Of a stretch of 64,000 bases of DNA, positions 20,414 to 30,270 are shown one piece after another. Origin of the DNA: Gracilibacillus timonensis (GTDB lineage: Bacteria; Bacillota; Bacilli; Bacillales; Amphibacillaceae). Below the pieces are notes generated by a model, which did no database searches, was not told where the DNA came from, and saw only the letters and a program-made list of their open reading frames with translations. The stretch lies in NCBI RefSeq assembly GCF_900086715.1, contig NZ_FLKH01000012.1, forward strand, positions 744,001-808,000, written 5' to 3'. Position 1 is the stretch's first letter. Every line of letters begins with the position of its first letter. The position numbers and the translations under genes were made by a program.

Positions 20414-21400
20414 ATGAACCAACTAACCTTTTTCATAACGATAGCTATTGCCTTTTTAATTACCGTGCTTCTTTCTCCAATTATTATTCCCTTTCTAAGA
20501 AGGTTGAAATTCGGACAAAGTATTCGAGAAGAAGGACCAAAATCACATCAAAAGAAGACAGGAACACCTACAATGGGCGGTGTTCTGATTATTTTAAGTA
20601 TTACCATTACCAGTCTGATTGTGGTATTACGAGCAAACGGTGGCTCATTGGACTATGAGATCATTTTACTATTATTAGTTTTAATAGGCTTTGGCCTGTT
20701 GGGCTTCTTAGACGATTTTATCAAAGTTGTCTTAAAAAGAAATTTAGGGTTGACCTCCAAACAAAAACTGCTAGGGCAAATCGTGATTGCGGTCATCTTT
20801 TATATCGTGTTATTGCAGCAAGATTTCCCAAGTACGATTGTTATCCCTGCAACGTCGTTTTCTATTGATTTAGGGTGGTTTTACCCCATCTTCTTGATTG
20901 TCATGTTGGTAGGTGCCTCTAATGCAGTGAACTTGACCGATGGCTTGGATGGATTATTAGCGGGTACGGCAGCCGTTGCCTTTGGGGCTTTTGCGATTTT
21001 GGCTTGGTATGATACACCAAATACGACAATCACCTTGTTTAGCCTGGCGGTTGTTGGAGCGCTCTTAGGTTTTCTCGTGTTTAATGCCCATCCTGCCAAG
21101 GTGTTTATGGGGGATACAGGGTCATTGGCCCTTGGCGGTGCGATAGCTGCCATTGCCATTTTGCTCAAATTAGAAATTATTTTAGTAATTATCGGCGGTG
21201 TATTTGTCATTGAAACCTTATCCGTGATTATTCAAGTCATTTCGTTCAAAACCAGAGGGAAACGGGTCTTTTTGATGAGCCCCTTGCATCACCATTATGA
21301 ATTGAAGGGCTGGTCAGAATGGCGGGTCGTTACCACGTTTTGGGCGGTAGCGGTTTTATTTGCTTTATTAGGAATCTATATTGAGGTGTTAACAACATGA
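20414..21400 (+). CDS. mraY: Phospho-MurNAc-pentapeptide transferase MraY
   Basis: A 328-residue polytopic membrane enzyme, about ten spans, that transfers phospho-MurNAc-pentapeptide to undecaprenyl phosphate and makes lipid I. Conserved motifs are [12 protein letters not shown] (~39-50), FLDDFIK with the catalytic Asp pair, [25 protein letters not shown] and the histidine-rich PLHHHYE. ATG 20414 is chosen over upstream in-frame codons because taggagag (20396-20403) precedes it and the N-terminus fits. It overlaps murD by 4 bases (ATGA). Confidence 0.96.
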   Translation: MNQLTFFITIAIAFLITVLLSPIIIPFLRRLKFGQSIREEGPKSHQKKTGTPTMGGVLIILSITITSLIVVLRANGGSLDYEIILLLLVLIGFGLLGFLDDFIKVVLKRNLGLTSKQKLLGQIVIAVIFYIVLLQQDFPSTIVIPATSFSIDLGWFYPIFLIVMLVGASNAVNLTDGLDGLLAGTAAVAFGAFAILAWYDTPNTTITLFSLAVVGALLGFLVFNAHPAKVFMGDTGSLALGGAIAAIAILLKLEIILVIIGGVFVIETLSVIIQVISFKTRGKRVFLMSPLHHHYELKGWSEWRVVTTFWAVAVLFALLGIYIEVLTT

Positions 21401-22743
21401 GAGAACTTACGAACTTTCCATATCAGCGCGTATTAGTATTAGGTCTTGCAAAAAGTGGTACAGCGGTAACACAGCTGCTTGTCCGTAACCAAATAGAGGT
21501 GAAGGTCAATGACTTAAAAACACCTGAGGACGACGATAATGTCCGTTTATTACGAGAGCAAGGTATACAGGTTGAACTAGGGAGGCATCCCTTATCGTTG
21601 TTAGAGCAAGTGGATGTTGTCATCAAAAATCCAGGTATTCCTTATGAAAACCCCATTGTAGAAGAGGCAGTGGCGCGAGAGATTCCTGTCATTACCGAAA
21701 TGGAGCTTATTCCTTATTTTGGTGTAGAAGAGATTGTCGCTATTACTGGTTCGAATGGAAAAACAACGACAACGACGCTTATCTATCAAATATATCAAGC
21801 TGCCCAGCGTGAGACGGCCTTGGCAGGTAATATTGGTCACGTTGCTTCAGAAGTAGCGGAACAAATGACGGATCAGCAGACCATGATTGTGGAATTGTCC
21901 TCTTTTCAATTGTTAGGAATTGAAGTATTCAAACCGAAAGTGGCAGTGTTATTAAATATTTTCGCTGCACATTTGGATTATCATCATACATTGGAAAATT
22001 ACCAGCAGGCAAAGGCAAATATCACTAAAAACCAGTTGCCAACGGATTACCTTGTCTATAATGCGGATGATGCGACCGTATCCAGTATGATTAAAACATC
22101 CCAGGCCCAGTTAATTCCTTTTAGCAGCCATAAAGTAGTGAAAAATGGCGCCTACGTGGAGGGAGGAGTTATTTGTTTTCAGGAGACACAGGTGATGGAT
22201 TTGCGCGATCTCGTTCTAGTAGGAGAGCATAATCTGGAGAATGTACTTGCCGCTGTTTGTGTGGCAAAAATTGATGGCATATCGAATCATGCCATTCAAG
22301 AAGTGTTGACTAGTTTTACCGGGGTAGCGCACCGATTGCAATTTGTCAAAGAACTAGCTGGAAGAAGGTTTTACAACGATTCAAAGGCCACCAATATCCT
22401 GGCAACCAGCAAGGCCTTATCTGCCTTTCAACAGCCGGTTATCTTACTAGCAGGAGGGCTTGACCGTGGCAATGCATTTGATGAATTAATCCCCTTTATG
22501 ACACAGGTGAAAGGGCTTGTTTTGTTTGGGGAAACCGGTGAAAAGCTACAACGATTAGGTGAGGAAATGGGGGTTCCTGATATTATCATGGTAGACGACA
22601 TGCCCTCAGCCGTACAGAAATCTTATCAGTTATCAGAAGCAGGAGACGTTATTCTATTATCACCTGCCTGTGCAAGTTGGGATCAATATAAGACCTTTGA
22701 AGAAAGAGGTAACATGTTTGTAGATGCTGTGCATAAGTTATAA
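21397..22743 (+). CDS. murD: UDP-MurNAc-L-alanine:D-glutamate ligase
   Basis: A 448-residue Mur ligase adding D-glutamate to UDP-MurNAc-L-Ala. It has an N-terminal Rossmann fold ([12 protein letters not shown]), the P-loop [12 protein letters not shown] (~112-123), LSSFQL, HLDYHHT and the YNDSKATN motif shared by MurD enzymes. Its ATG overlaps the mraY stop, so translation is probably coupled. spoVE follows after 90 bases. Confidence 0.96.
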   Translation: MRELTNFPYQRVLVLGLAKSGTAVTQLLVRNQIEVKVNDLKTPEDDDNVRLLREQGIQVELGRHPLSLLEQVDVVIKNPGIPYENPIVEEAVAREIPVITEMELIPYFGVEEIVAITGSNGKTTTTTLIYQIYQAAQRETALAGNIGHVASEVAEQMTDQQTMIVELSSFQLLGIEVFKPKVAVLLNIFAAHLDYHHTLENYQQAKANITKNQLPTDYLVYNADDATVSSMIKTSQAQLIPFSSHKVVKNGAYVEGGVICFQETQVMDLRDLVLVGEHNLENVLAAVCVAKIDGISNHAIQEVLTSFTGVAHRLQFVKELAGRRFYNDSKATNILATSKALSAFQQPVILLAGGLDRGNAFDELIPFMTQVKGLVLFGETGEKLQRLGEEMGVPDIIMVDDMPSAVQKSYQLSEAGDVILLSPACASWDQYKTFEERGNMFVDAVHKL

Positions 22744-22833
22744 TAGGGGCTTGTCTATTATAATGTGCATGGAGAAAATATAGGTCATCCAAAGGCCCCT
22801 AATCTTAGTTGAAAAAAAGATGGGGGTTTTTGA

Positions 22834-23937
22834 ATGTTTCAAAATCAAAAGCAGCATAAACCAGATTATTGGTTGATCACCATTGTCCTTGCGATTTTAT
22901 TATTCGGGACGATCATGGTATATAGTGCTTCTTCAATTTGGGCGGAATATAAATTTGATGATTCGTTTTATTTTTTAAAGCGGCAGTTATTATTTGCTGG
23001 TGTTGGTGTAGCAGCAATGTTGATCGTTTCGAATATTCCTTATTACCAATGGATTAGACAACGGAAGTGGCTGCTAGTGTTGTGTCTCGTTCTATTGGTT
23101 GCCGTTTTGATTCCTGGTATTGGTATGGTGAGAGGTGGAGCGCGAAGTTGGATTGGGGTTGGTGCTTTTAGCATTCAGCCAGCTGAATTTATTAAATTAG
23201 GGATGATCTTGTTCTTAAGTGGTTATTTAGTACACCATCAGGACAAAATTACAGCATTCAAAAAAGGTTTTCTCCCTCCCTTATTGTTGTCATTAGGTGT
23301 CTTTTTGATCATTATGCTCCAACCAGATTTAGGCACAGGAATGGTTTTCTTATTAACCTGTTTTTTGCTGATATTTGTGGCAGGAGGCAGATGGAGTCAT
23401 TTTCTTTTTCTGGTTGGCTTTGGGGTGATTGGCTTTTTATTATTGATTATTTCTGCTCCTTATCGTGTCAATCGGATTTTGGCCTTTTTAGATCCGTGGC
23501 AGGACCCACTCGGAACTGGATTTCAAATTATCCAATCCTTGTATGCGATTGGTCCTGGCGGGTTATTAGGTGTTGGCTGGGGCAACAGCCTACAAAAATA
23601 TTTCTACTTACCGGAGCCGCATAATGATTTTATTTTTGCCATTATTGCCGAAGAGCTTGGTTTTATTGGAGGAGGTTTTGTCTTACTGTTATTTTTCCTG
23701 TTTGCTTGGCGCGGTATTTTAACTGCGATCCACGCCCCTGATTTATATGCCAAATTGTTAGCGGTTGGTATCGTAGGTATGATTATGATCCAGGTGATGA
23801 TTAATATTAGCGTGGTAATCGGCCTGATCCCGGTAACAGGTATTACTTTACCGTTCTTAAGCTATGGTGGTTCTTCGCTTACCCTTATCCTATGCTCTGT
23901 CGGAATCCTGATCAATATTAGTAAATATCGCCAATAA
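22834..23937 (+). CDS. spoVE: Stage V sporulation protein E, cortex SEDS glycosyltransferase
   Basis: A 367-residue polytopic SEDS-family protein (FtsW/RodA/SpoVE). Conserved features are the MVYSAS segment near the first span, ARSWIGVGAFSIQPAEF-type loop, LQPDLGTG with the catalytic Asp, PEPHNDFIFAIIAEELG and a C-terminal GGSS. Position after murD in the dcw cluster identifies it as SpoVE rather than FtsW; it pairs with SpoVD to make cortex. The 90-base spacer contains an inverted repeat (aggggc/gcccct) with a tataat inside the loop. Confidence 0.9.
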   Translation: MFQNQKQHKPDYWLITIVLAILLFGTIMVYSASSIWAEYKFDDSFYFLKRQLLFAGVGVAAMLIVSNIPYYQWIRQRKWLLVLCLVLLVAVLIPGIGMVRGGARSWIGVGAFSIQPAEFIKLGMILFLSGYLVHHQDKITAFKKGFLPPLLLSLGVFLIIMLQPDLGTGMVFLLTCFLLIFVAGGRWSHFLFLVGFGVIGFLLLIISAPYRVNRILAFLDPWQDPLGTGFQIIQSLYAIGPGGLLGVGWGNSLQKYFYLPEPHNDFIFAIIAEELGFIGGGFVLLLFFLFAWRGILTAIHAPDLYAKLLAVGIVGMIMIQVMINISVVIGLIPVTGITLPFLSYGGSSLTLILCSVGILINISKYRQ

Positions 23938-24402
23938 AGAAGCTTGTTCTCATAAACGGTGAGAAATATAAACTTACATACGAATTCTATACACCGGAGC
24001 AATCGTCCATAATCTATTTCCTTTCAGAGTACATTTGACGCTTTTGGCGTTTGATTGTTAGGGATCAATTCGTTTCTACCTACTCTTTGCATAGTTACGA
24101 AGAACCGTGCACGTTTGGAATTTTTTTAATTCTAATGACGTATTTCGTTCCGGAAGTATTTTTAAAAATTTCCAACCTAAACGATATAACGCATTTTATT
24201 AGAGGAATGATATCTATCCGCTTGCGTCTGTGATATAATGTTGTTACTAGATTTAACCTCAAAGAAAATCTGTTTTGACCAGGTAATGAAGTCTGGGAGA
24301 GCCATTCTTAGCAAGGCTCTATACAGGCGCTTGCCCCATGAAAAAAGACTAGTTCTTTATCCAATGAGTATGCAACCATATTTAGAGAAGGAAGTTAGTG
24401 TA
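23938..24402. other. spoVE-divIB gap without murG and murB
   Basis: In B. subtilis murG and murB lie between spoVE and divIB. Here 465 bases contain no supported gene and no visible remnant of either. The gap holds a short hairpin (acgc/gcgt around 24038-24052), an extended -10 promoter motif (24231-24239) and a leader hairpin (24298-24320). Confidence 0.65.
24231..24239 (+). promoter_or_regulatory. Extended -10 promoter upstream of divIB
   Basis: tg-a-tataat is a perfect TGnTATAAT extended -10. No good -35 lies 17 bases upstream (tatcta). It would give a divIB leader of about 155 bases that includes a hairpin (agagcc/ggctct, 24298-24320). Confidence 0.45.
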
Positions 24403-25194
24403 ATGGCACAAAAAAGAGTAGTTTCCATTGAAGATCGTATTCCAAAATTGAAGCATGAACGAAGAAAAAAAGCCAATCGTAAACTTGTGATGTACCTGCT
24501 TCTATTCTTTCTATTAATCTTTATCGTGATCTATTTGCAGTCACCTTTAAGTTATGTGCGCCATATTGATGTGACAGGCTTGCAATGGTTAGCAGAAGAA
24601 GATATTATCGAGCAAAGCGAAATAGAAACAGATGCTAATTTTTGGAGTGTGAAATCGTCACGAATAGAAGAAAATATTAGGAATAATCCACAGGTGAAGG
24701 AAGTAAATGTAAGCAAATCTTTTCCAAGTACCATTCATATTGATGTGAGTGAACTAAGTCATGTTGCTTATATTAATGTGGAAGGAGTATTACATCCCTT
24801 ATTGGAAAATGGCGATATGCTGCAGGAAGTGGATTGGAGTGATATAAATGGCGAGGTGCCAATTATTACAGATTTCGATAATGATGCCTACTTGAAAGAG
24901 TTATCGGAAGAGTTAGCACAACTATCCGGTTATGTAACGGCATTGATTTCCGAAGTGCAGTGGACACCTACAGAATCCAACCCATACACAATCAAGCTGT
25001 ATATGACAGATGGAAATGTAGTGGAATCGACGCTGCGGAATTTTGCTGAAATCTTCGATACCTATCCATCTATTGCAGGGCAATTAGATCCAGATAATGA
25101 GGGGGTTATCAAAATGGACGAGGGTGGAGCCGTATTTACACCATATGATACAGGAGAAGAAGAGGAAGAGGAAGCAGAAGAAAATGAAACGTAA
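24403..25194 (+). CDS. divIB: Cell division protein DivIB (FtsQ)
   Basis: A 263-residue bitopic division protein: cytoplasmic basic N-terminus with the KxxEDRIP-like segment, a membrane span (~28-46), a POTRA domain (~50-120) opening YVRHIDVTGLQWL, and a beta domain. It joins FtsL and DivIC in the divisome. ATG 24403 follows gagaaggaag and gives the family N-terminus MAQKRVVSIEDRIP; the frame is open to 24238 without further support. The C-terminus is an acidic run (about 13 mostly Glu/Asp residues). It overlaps ylxW by 11 bases. Confidence 0.93.
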   Translation: MAQKRVVSIEDRIPKLKHERRKKANRKLVMYLLLFFLLIFIVIYLQSPLSYVRHIDVTGLQWLAEEDIIEQSEIETDANFWSVKSSRIEENIRNNPQVKEVNVSKSFPSTIHIDVSELSHVAYINVEGVLHPLLENGDMLQEVDWSDINGEVPIITDFDNDAYLKELSEELAQLSGYVTALISEVQWTPTESNPYTIKLYMTDGNVVESTLRNFAEIFDTYPSIAGQLDPDNEGVIKMDEGGAVFTPYDTGEEEEEEAEENET

Positions 25195-25873
25195 TCAATT
25201 TTTATATGCTTGTGTGTTACTCATATTAGGCTTTTTGCTCGCTTCAAACTACACATTCACCAATGCTACAAGTAGGGACAGCAGCCAAGAGAATTCCTCC
25301 AATTGGGAGGAGGAATTTCAATACAAGCAAGAATTAATAGAAATGGAAGAAACGAACAAACAGCTACGGACAGAACTTAATGAGTTACGTCATGATGTAC
25401 GATCCATGGAGGAAGAACTTGGAACAGAAGCGGATCTTATCAAAGATTTAGCGAATACCAAAAATAAGCTGCAAAAATTAACAGGAGATTTCCCCATCTA
25501 TGGCGAAGGATTAACTATCACCCTTCGCGATGCAGCGTATATCCCAGCTGAACATCATGCTAACCAATATATTGTTCATGACCGGCACATTCATCAAGTC
25601 ATAAACGAACTATTTAGTGCTGGTGCCAAGGCATTAGCTATTAATGGTCAACGCATTTACCGAAATAGTTATATTTCTTGTGTTGGCCCGGTTATATCGG
25701 TAGATGGCACTCCTTACCCAGCACCATTTGAGATTTCTGCTATTGGTGATCAACGCATACTGAATACAAGTTTGGAGATTCAAGATGGTGTTATAGATAG
25801 GTTGGTTCAAGATAATATTGAAGTAACGGTTGAGAAGCAATCGAGAATTGAAATGGAAGTAAAGGATATGTGA
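25184..25873 (+). CDS. ylxW: DUF881 family protein YlxW
   Basis: A 229-residue protein with an N-terminal membrane segment (~6-24), a coiled coil (~45-105) and a C-terminal DUF881 domain (ITLRDA, NQYIVHDRHIHQVINELFSAGAKALAINGQRI). DUF881 proteins occur in dcw clusters of Firmicutes; their function is unknown. ATG 25184 lies inside the end of divIB. It is the first of two tandem DUF881 genes. Confidence 0.85.
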   Translation: MKRNQFLYACVLLILGFLLASNYTFTNATSRDSSQENSSNWEEEFQYKQELIEMEETNKQLRTELNELRHDVRSMEEELGTEADLIKDLANTKNKLQKLTGDFPIYGEGLTITLRDAAYIPAEHHANQYIVHDRHIHQVINELFSAGAKALAINGQRIYRNSYISCVGPVISVDGTPYPAPFEISAIGDQRILNTSLEIQDGVIDRLVQDNIEVTVEKQSRIEMEVKDM

Positions 25874-25878
25874 CCATA

Positions 25879-26607
25879 ATGAAAAGTAGATTATCTCGTC
25901 AAACCATCTTGTTTAGTTTTGTATGTTTATTAATTGGTTTCCTGGTGTCTACGTTGTTTCATACCCATCAAGATCCAGAAAGCAGCCGTGACACGAGAGA
26001 CACTTGGGAGGTTAGAACCGCCTTACTAGAAGAACAGGAAATCCAGCAGAAATTATATAAAGAAATAGCGGAAGAAGAGCAAGTATTGAACGAATATCAA
26101 AGTCAATCCGAGCACCAACAAGTCGTACTGCTTAAAGAAACCATTGCCCAATTACAGGAAGAGGCAGGTTTAACAGAGCAGGCTGGATTGGGCGTGGAGA
26201 TCACGTTAGAGCCAATGTTCTTAGATGAAGATGAGCAATCCTATCCAAAACTAACTGCTGAATTGTTACAACATCTTATTAATCAGTTAAATGCAGCGGG
26301 GGCAACAGATATGGCAGTACAAGATCAACGCATTATTAATCTTAGCCCTGTCAGAGATGTGAACGGGAGTATCTATATTAATAATGGATCAATCGGTGAT
26401 CTACCCTACACATTGCGGGTTTTAGCAGAAGATAGTGAACAACTAATTAGACAGATTGAGTCAGATGAAGTGAATGATTATTTTGCTTTAGAGAATGTAG
26501 CTATTCATATCACAGAGCCTCAACGTGTTACTTTGCCATCATATGATGATCCCATTGATTTAACAGGTATTCATACAATGGATCAGGAAGAAGCGGAGGA
26601 AGAATGA
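25879..26607 (+). CDS. ylxX: DUF881 family protein YlxX
   Basis: A 242-residue paralogue of the preceding gene: N-terminal membrane segment (~10-26), coiled coil (~40-95) and DUF881 domain (GLGVEITLEP, LLQHLINQLNAAGATDMAVQDQRII). The starts GTG 25870 and ATG 25879 are both possible; aaagga at 25861-25866 is 3 or 12 bases away, neither ideal. It overlaps sbp by 4 bases. Same order as B. subtilis divIB-ylxW-ylxX-sbp-ftsA. Confidence 0.83.
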   Translation: MKSRLSRQTILFSFVCLLIGFLVSTLFHTHQDPESSRDTRDTWEVRTALLEEQEIQQKLYKEIAEEEQVLNEYQSQSEHQQVVLLKETIAQLQEEAGLTEQAGLGVEITLEPMFLDEDEQSYPKLTAELLQHLINQLNAAGATDMAVQDQRIINLSPVRDVNGSIYINNGSIGDLPYTLRVLAEDSEQLIRQIESDEVNDYFALENVAIHITEPQRVTLPSYDDPIDLTGIHTMDQEEAEEE

Positions 26608-26978
26608 TGTGGCTGCCGCTACTATTTTTGATTATAGGATTAAGCTTAGGCTTTTTGGCTAACATACCTATTCCCGCACAGTATGCCGATTATTTATCTA
26701 TTGCCGTTTTAGCAGCATTAGATACACTGTTTGGTGGAGTGAGGGCACAACTGGAAGCTAAATTTGATCAACGTAATTTTGTTTTTGGTTTCTTTCTTAA
26801 TGTCAGTATTGCTGCATTATTGGTCTTCTTAGGTACACAATGGGGAATGGATTTATATTTAGCCGCTATTGCTGCCTTCGGTGTACGATTATTTCATAAT
26901 GCAGCTCGTATTCGAAAAGTGTTACTCGATAACTATCAGCAACGCAAAGAAAACAAGAGTACAAACAACAAAAAATGA
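26604..26978 (+). CDS. sbp: Small basic protein Sbp, DUF1290
   Basis: A 124-residue membrane protein with about three to four hydrophobic segments and a conserved central loop (IAVLAALDTLFGGVRAQLEAKFDQRNFVFGFF). DUF1290 small basic proteins are found immediately upstream of ftsA in Firmicutes; function unknown. The start ATG overlaps the ylxX stop. The C-terminus is basic and asparagine/lysine rich. Confidence 0.87.
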   Translation: MMWLPLLFLIIGLSLGFLANIPIPAQYADYLSIAVLAALDTLFGGVRAQLEAKFDQRNFVFGFFLNVSIAALLVFLGTQWGMDLYLAAIAAFGVRLFHNAARIRKVLLDNYQQRKENKSTNNKK

Positions 26979-27155
26979 GTCTTTTTGCCTAAATAATTAT
27001 ATGAAAAGGCACAGAAACTGAATAAATTTTATGTTTTTTTAAAGAAATGACAGTTATTCATGTAAAATTACCGTTTTTTTTATTATAATAACACTTATAT
27101 AGTTTACTATTATGTGAAGAAGCGCAATAATATACATAGAAATAGGAGGTGCCTT

Positions 27156-28451
27156 ATGGATAATGGAGAGATTCTAGTCAGCTTAGATATAGGTACATCA
27201 AAAATCAAAGTGATTATTGGGGAAGTGTTAGGGGAATCCCTTAATGTAATAGGTGTTGGTACGGCGAAATCTATGGGAATGAAAAAAGGGGCTATCGTCG
27301 ATATTGATGAGACCGTGCATTCCATTCGTACGGCAGTGGAGCAAGCGGAGAGAATGGTTGATATACATATTGATCGTGTCATTGTTGGTATTAATGGAAG
27401 TCACGTTCAATTACAGCCTTGTCATGGCGTTGTGGCTGTTTCAAGTGATGACAAAGAAATTGAAGAAGAAGATATCCATCGGGTACTAGACGCAGCACAA
27501 GTAATGTCCATTCCACCAGAGCGAGAGGTAGTCGATGTGATACCTAAACAGTTTATTGTCGATGGATTGGATGAAATTCGTGATCCAAGAGGAATGATTG
27601 GTGTTCGATTGGAAATGCAAGGAACGATTATTACTTGTGCGAAAACGATGTTGCATAACATCTTGAAATGTGTAGAAAAAGCAGGTTTAGAAATTATGGA
27701 TATCTGTCTGCAGCCACTGGCTACTGGAGAAGTAGCATTATCTCCAGATGAAAAGAGTCTAGGTGTTGCTTTGTTAGATATTGGCGGAGGCAGTACTACG
27801 GTGTCTGTATTTGAAGATGATAGTTTGGTAGCAACAAACGTAGTACCGCTTGGAGGCGATAACATTGCAAAAGACTTGTCTATTGGTCTCCGCACCTCCT
27901 CAGAAGAGGCGGAAGACATTAAATTAAATCATGGACATGCCTTTTTCCCAGACGCTGATCCAAATGATGTGTTTGAGGTCAATATTATCGGCAGCAACCA
28001 GAAGCAAACATTTAGTCAGCCAGAATTAGCAGAAATCATTGAGGCAAGATTAGAAGAAATATTGATCTATAGTGCACAAGAGATTCAAAAAATGGGTTAT
28101 AATGAAATACCTGGCGGTCTTGTTTTAACAGGTGGTACTATGAGTATGCCTGGCGCCGCTGAGTTAGCGCAGGATATTTTCCAAAGCAATGTACGTATTG
28201 CGATTCCTGATTATATCGGGGTGAGAGAGCCCTTGTATACAGCAGGAATTGGCATCTTGAAATTTGCGTATAAGAATGCGAAAATACAAGGGAAAGAATT
28301 TGTACATGCGGTAACAATAGAAGATGAGACCTCACATCCCGAAAGAGAAAAAGAGAAGATAAAGCAATCCAAGAGGTCTGTATCAAAAAATCCATCAAAG
28401 GAAAAGAAAGAGCCAAAAATAGCTAATTTTTTCAAGTATTTCTTTGATTAA
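27156..28451 (+). CDS. ftsA: Cell division protein FtsA
   Basis: A 431-residue actin-like ATPase that tethers FtsZ to the membrane. It has SLDIGTSKIKVIIG (phosphate 1), the 1C subdomain with VDVIPKQFIVDG, ALLDIGGGSTTVSVF (phosphate 2), GGLVLTGGTM (adenosine), and a basic amphipathic C-terminus (IANFFKYFFD) for membrane binding after a lysine-rich linker. ATG 27156 follows aataggaggtg. A tataat at 27084-27089 suggests a promoter in the 177-base gap after sbp but its -35 is weak. Confidence 0.95.
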   Translation: MDNGEILVSLDIGTSKIKVIIGEVLGESLNVIGVGTAKSMGMKKGAIVDIDETVHSIRTAVEQAERMVDIHIDRVIVGINGSHVQLQPCHGVVAVSSDDKEIEEEDIHRVLDAAQVMSIPPEREVVDVIPKQFIVDGLDEIRDPRGMIGVRLEMQGTIITCAKTMLHNILKCVEKAGLEIMDICLQPLATGEVALSPDEKSLGVALLDIGGGSTTVSVFEDDSLVATNVVPLGGDNIAKDLSIGLRTSSEEAEDIKLNHGHAFFPDADPNDVFEVNIIGSNQKQTFSQPELAEIIEARLEEILIYSAQEIQKMGYNEIPGGLVLTGGTMSMPGAAELAQDIFQSNVRIAIPDYIGVREPLYTAGIGILKFAYKNAKIQGKEFVHAVTIEDETSHPEREKEKIKQSKRSVSKNPSKEKKEPKIANFFKYFFD

Positions 28452-28514
28452 AGTGACAAAATAGATTGATAAATAGATAGACTATACAATTCTAGTAAAA
28501 TAGGAGGAAATTGC

Positions 28515-29669
28515 ATGTTAGACTTTGATACAAATATGGACCAGCTGGCCACAATAAAGGTTATTGGTGTCGGTGGTGGTGGTAACAATGCAGTGAATCG
28601 AATGATTGAACATGGTGTTCAAGGCGTCGAATTTATTGCGGTTAACACAGACGCTCAAGCTTTAAATCTATCAAAGGCCGAAGTGAAACTTCAAATAGGG
28701 ACCAAATTAACACGAGGATTAGGAGCCGGTGCAAACCCAGAGGTAGGAAAAAAGGCCGCAGAAGAGAGCAAAGAACAGATTGAAGAAATCCTTAAAGGTG
28801 CAGACATGGTTTTCGTTACTGCTGGCATGGGCGGTGGTACAGGGACTGGTGCCGCACCTGTTATTGCACAGGTAGCTAAAGACGTAGGTGCCCTAACCGT
28901 CGGAGTTGTTACACGCCCGTTCACCTTCGAGGGAAGAAAACGAGCTACACAAGCAGTTTCAGGAATCGATGGACTGAAAGGTGCGGTAGATACCCTCATC
29001 GTCATTCCAAACGATCGTCTATTAGAAATTATAGACAAAAATACGCCAATGCTTGAAGCATTTAGAGAAGCAGATAATGTATTACGTCAAGGTGTCCAAG
29101 GGATTTCAGATCTTATCGCAACACCTGGTTTGATCAATGTTGACTTCGCTGACGTCAAAACCATTATGCAGGATAAAGGTTCTGCCTTAATGGGAATTGG
29201 TGTGGCAACTGGTGAAAATAGAGCGACAGAAGCGGCGAAAAAGGCGGTTTCTTCTCCATTACTTGAAACAGCGATTGATGGAGCACATGGTGTCCTAATG
29301 AACATCACTGGTGGTTCTAATCTAAGCCTTTATGAGGTACAAGAAGCGGCAGATATTGTAACGTCTGCAGCGGATCAAGAAGTGAACGTGATCTTTGGCT
29401 CGGTCATTAATGAAGAATTGAAGGATGAAATTGTCGTGACGGTTATTGCGACTGGTTTTGATGAATCACAAGCGAGCAATACTCAAAGAAATCAACAACC
29501 TTCCTTTCAGCATAAGAGTCCTAAGAGAGAGGCAGAACCGACACAAGCACAGCCGCAGCAAGAGCAAAGACAGGAAACACCACAGCCTTCTGCCAGTTCA
29601 AGAGGAAAACAAGAAGAGGATACATTAGATATTCCAACCTTCTTAAGAAATCGAAATAGAAGAAGATAA
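28515..29669 (+). CDS. ftsZ: Cell division protein FtsZ
   Basis: A 384-residue tubulin-like GTPase that forms the Z ring. It has [15 protein letters not shown], the tubulin signature [10 protein letters not shown] (~104-113), NTDAQAL and the T7-loop [12 protein letters not shown] glutamine-rich linker (~320-365) leads to the conserved C-terminal peptide [13 protein letters not shown] that binds FtsA and SepF. The ribosome binding site ataggaggaa is strong. It is 63 bases after ftsA and followed by a strong terminator. Confidence 0.97.
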   Translation: MLDFDTNMDQLATIKVIGVGGGGNNAVNRMIEHGVQGVEFIAVNTDAQALNLSKAEVKLQIGTKLTRGLGAGANPEVGKKAAEESKEQIEEILKGADMVFVTAGMGGGTGTGAAPVIAQVAKDVGALTVGVVTRPFTFEGRKRATQAVSGIDGLKGAVDTLIVIPNDRLLEIIDKNTPMLEAFREADNVLRQGVQGISDLIATPGLINVDFADVKTIMQDKGSALMGIGVATGENRATEAAKKAVSSPLLETAIDGAHGVLMNITGGSNLSLYEVQEAADIVTSAADQEVNVIFGSVINEELKDEIVVTVIATGFDESQASNTQRNQQPSFQHKSPKREAEPTQAQPQQEQRQETPQPSASSRGKQEEDTLDIPTFLRNRNRRR

Positions 29670-29680
29670 TCATGCGATAG

Positions 29681-29714
29681 ACTGCATACACCATGAAGGT
29701 GTGTGCAGTTTTTA
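29681..29714 (+). terminator. Intrinsic terminator after ftsZ
   Basis: A 12-bp stem actgcatacacc/ggtgtgtgcagt (one mispair) with a 5-base loop is followed by tttttattt. Confidence 0.9.
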
Positions 29715-29766
29715 TTTAAAGAAAGTATAAAATCATTGATATAATAGGATTTGGGACGAGTTGACC
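29712..29766. repeat. Dispersed repeat (copy 2), left part before the IS
   Basis: The sequence tttaaagaaagtataaaatc, then gatataataggatttggg, matches the short repeat core. It is interrupted at the IS left end. Its continuation (ttgaatgaaccagagtaccg) resumes after the second target duplication at 31935. Confidence 0.75.
29759..29766. repeat. Target site duplication, left copy
   Basis: agttgacc, identical to 31927-31934 on the other side of the IS. Eight bases is the duplication length of the IS66 family. Confidence 0.9.
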
Positions 29767-29805
29767 GTAAGCGATCAATAACCAAGTATCTATAAATGCA
29801 GCATC

Positions 29806-29845
29806 ACCTCCTGTACACTTATGGTAAGACAAAGATACAGGAGGT
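29806..29845 (+). promoter_or_regulatory. Hairpin sequestering the tnpB ribosome binding site
   Basis: acctcctgta (29806-29815) is the perfect complement of tacaggaggt (29836-29845), which contains the aggagg ribosome binding site of tnpB. In an RNA entering from outside the element, the site would be paired and tnpB translation blocked. Confidence 0.6.
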
Positions 29846-29853
29846 TTTTCTAT

Positions 29854-30204
29854 TTGATTGTTAATTTAAAGCAAGCGAAAGGGTTTTATATTGTATGTGG
29901 AAAAACAGACATGCGGTATGGGATTGATTCGTTGGCTTATACGGTGCAATCCCAATTCCATTTAGATCCTTTTCAAGAAGCGTTGTTTTTCTTTTGTGGA
30001 AACAAGCAGGATCGCTTCAAGATGTTGCATTGGGATGGAGAAGGTTTCTGGCTGTTATATAAACGGTTTGAAAATGGGCAATTAAAATGGCCTCGAACGA
30101 CCAAAGAAGCCCGGGAACTGACCAGTCAACAAGTGGATTGGCTACTCCGTGGTTTTTCGATTGATCCACCGATACAAATCGCTTCTTCTCGCGCCTTTTA
30201 TTAA
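29854..30204 (+). CDS. tnpB: IS66 family accessory protein TnpB (IS66 Orf2)
   Basis: A 116-residue protein of the IS66 Orf2 family, whose role in transposition is needed but not understood. Conserved features are the CGKTDMRYGIDSLA segment, FFCGNKQDRFKMLHWDGEGFWLLYKR and a tryptophan-proline end of the core (LKWP). TTG 29854 is chosen because aggagg (29839-29844) lies 9 bases upstream; the in-frame ATG at 29821 is inside the sequestering hairpin. It is followed by tnpC after 66 bases. Confidence 0.9.
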   Translation: MIVNLKQAKGFYIVCGKTDMRYGIDSLAYTVQSQFHLDPFQEALFFFCGNKQDRFKMLHWDGEGFWLLYKRFENGQLKWPRTTKEARELTSQQVDWLLRGFSIDPPIQIASSRAFY

Positions 30205-30270
30205 ATAAAGAGTGCTTTTATATCCCTTTTATGGTATAATATAGTTAGAAAATAAAAGGGAGAAACGCGT

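Noticed and set aside
22744-22833. A terminator between murD and spoVE
   Set aside because: The aggggc/gcccct arms are about 50 bases apart and not followed directly by a T-run, so it is not a convincing intrinsic terminator.
24051-24233. A 60-codon open frame in the spoVE-divIB gap as a murG or murB remnant
   Set aside because: The translation shows no nucleotide-binding or FAD-binding motif and no start signal.
28691-29038. Long minus-strand open frames opposite ftsZ and ftsA
   Set aside because: They mirror codon patterns of the highly conserved plus-strand genes and have no start signals.
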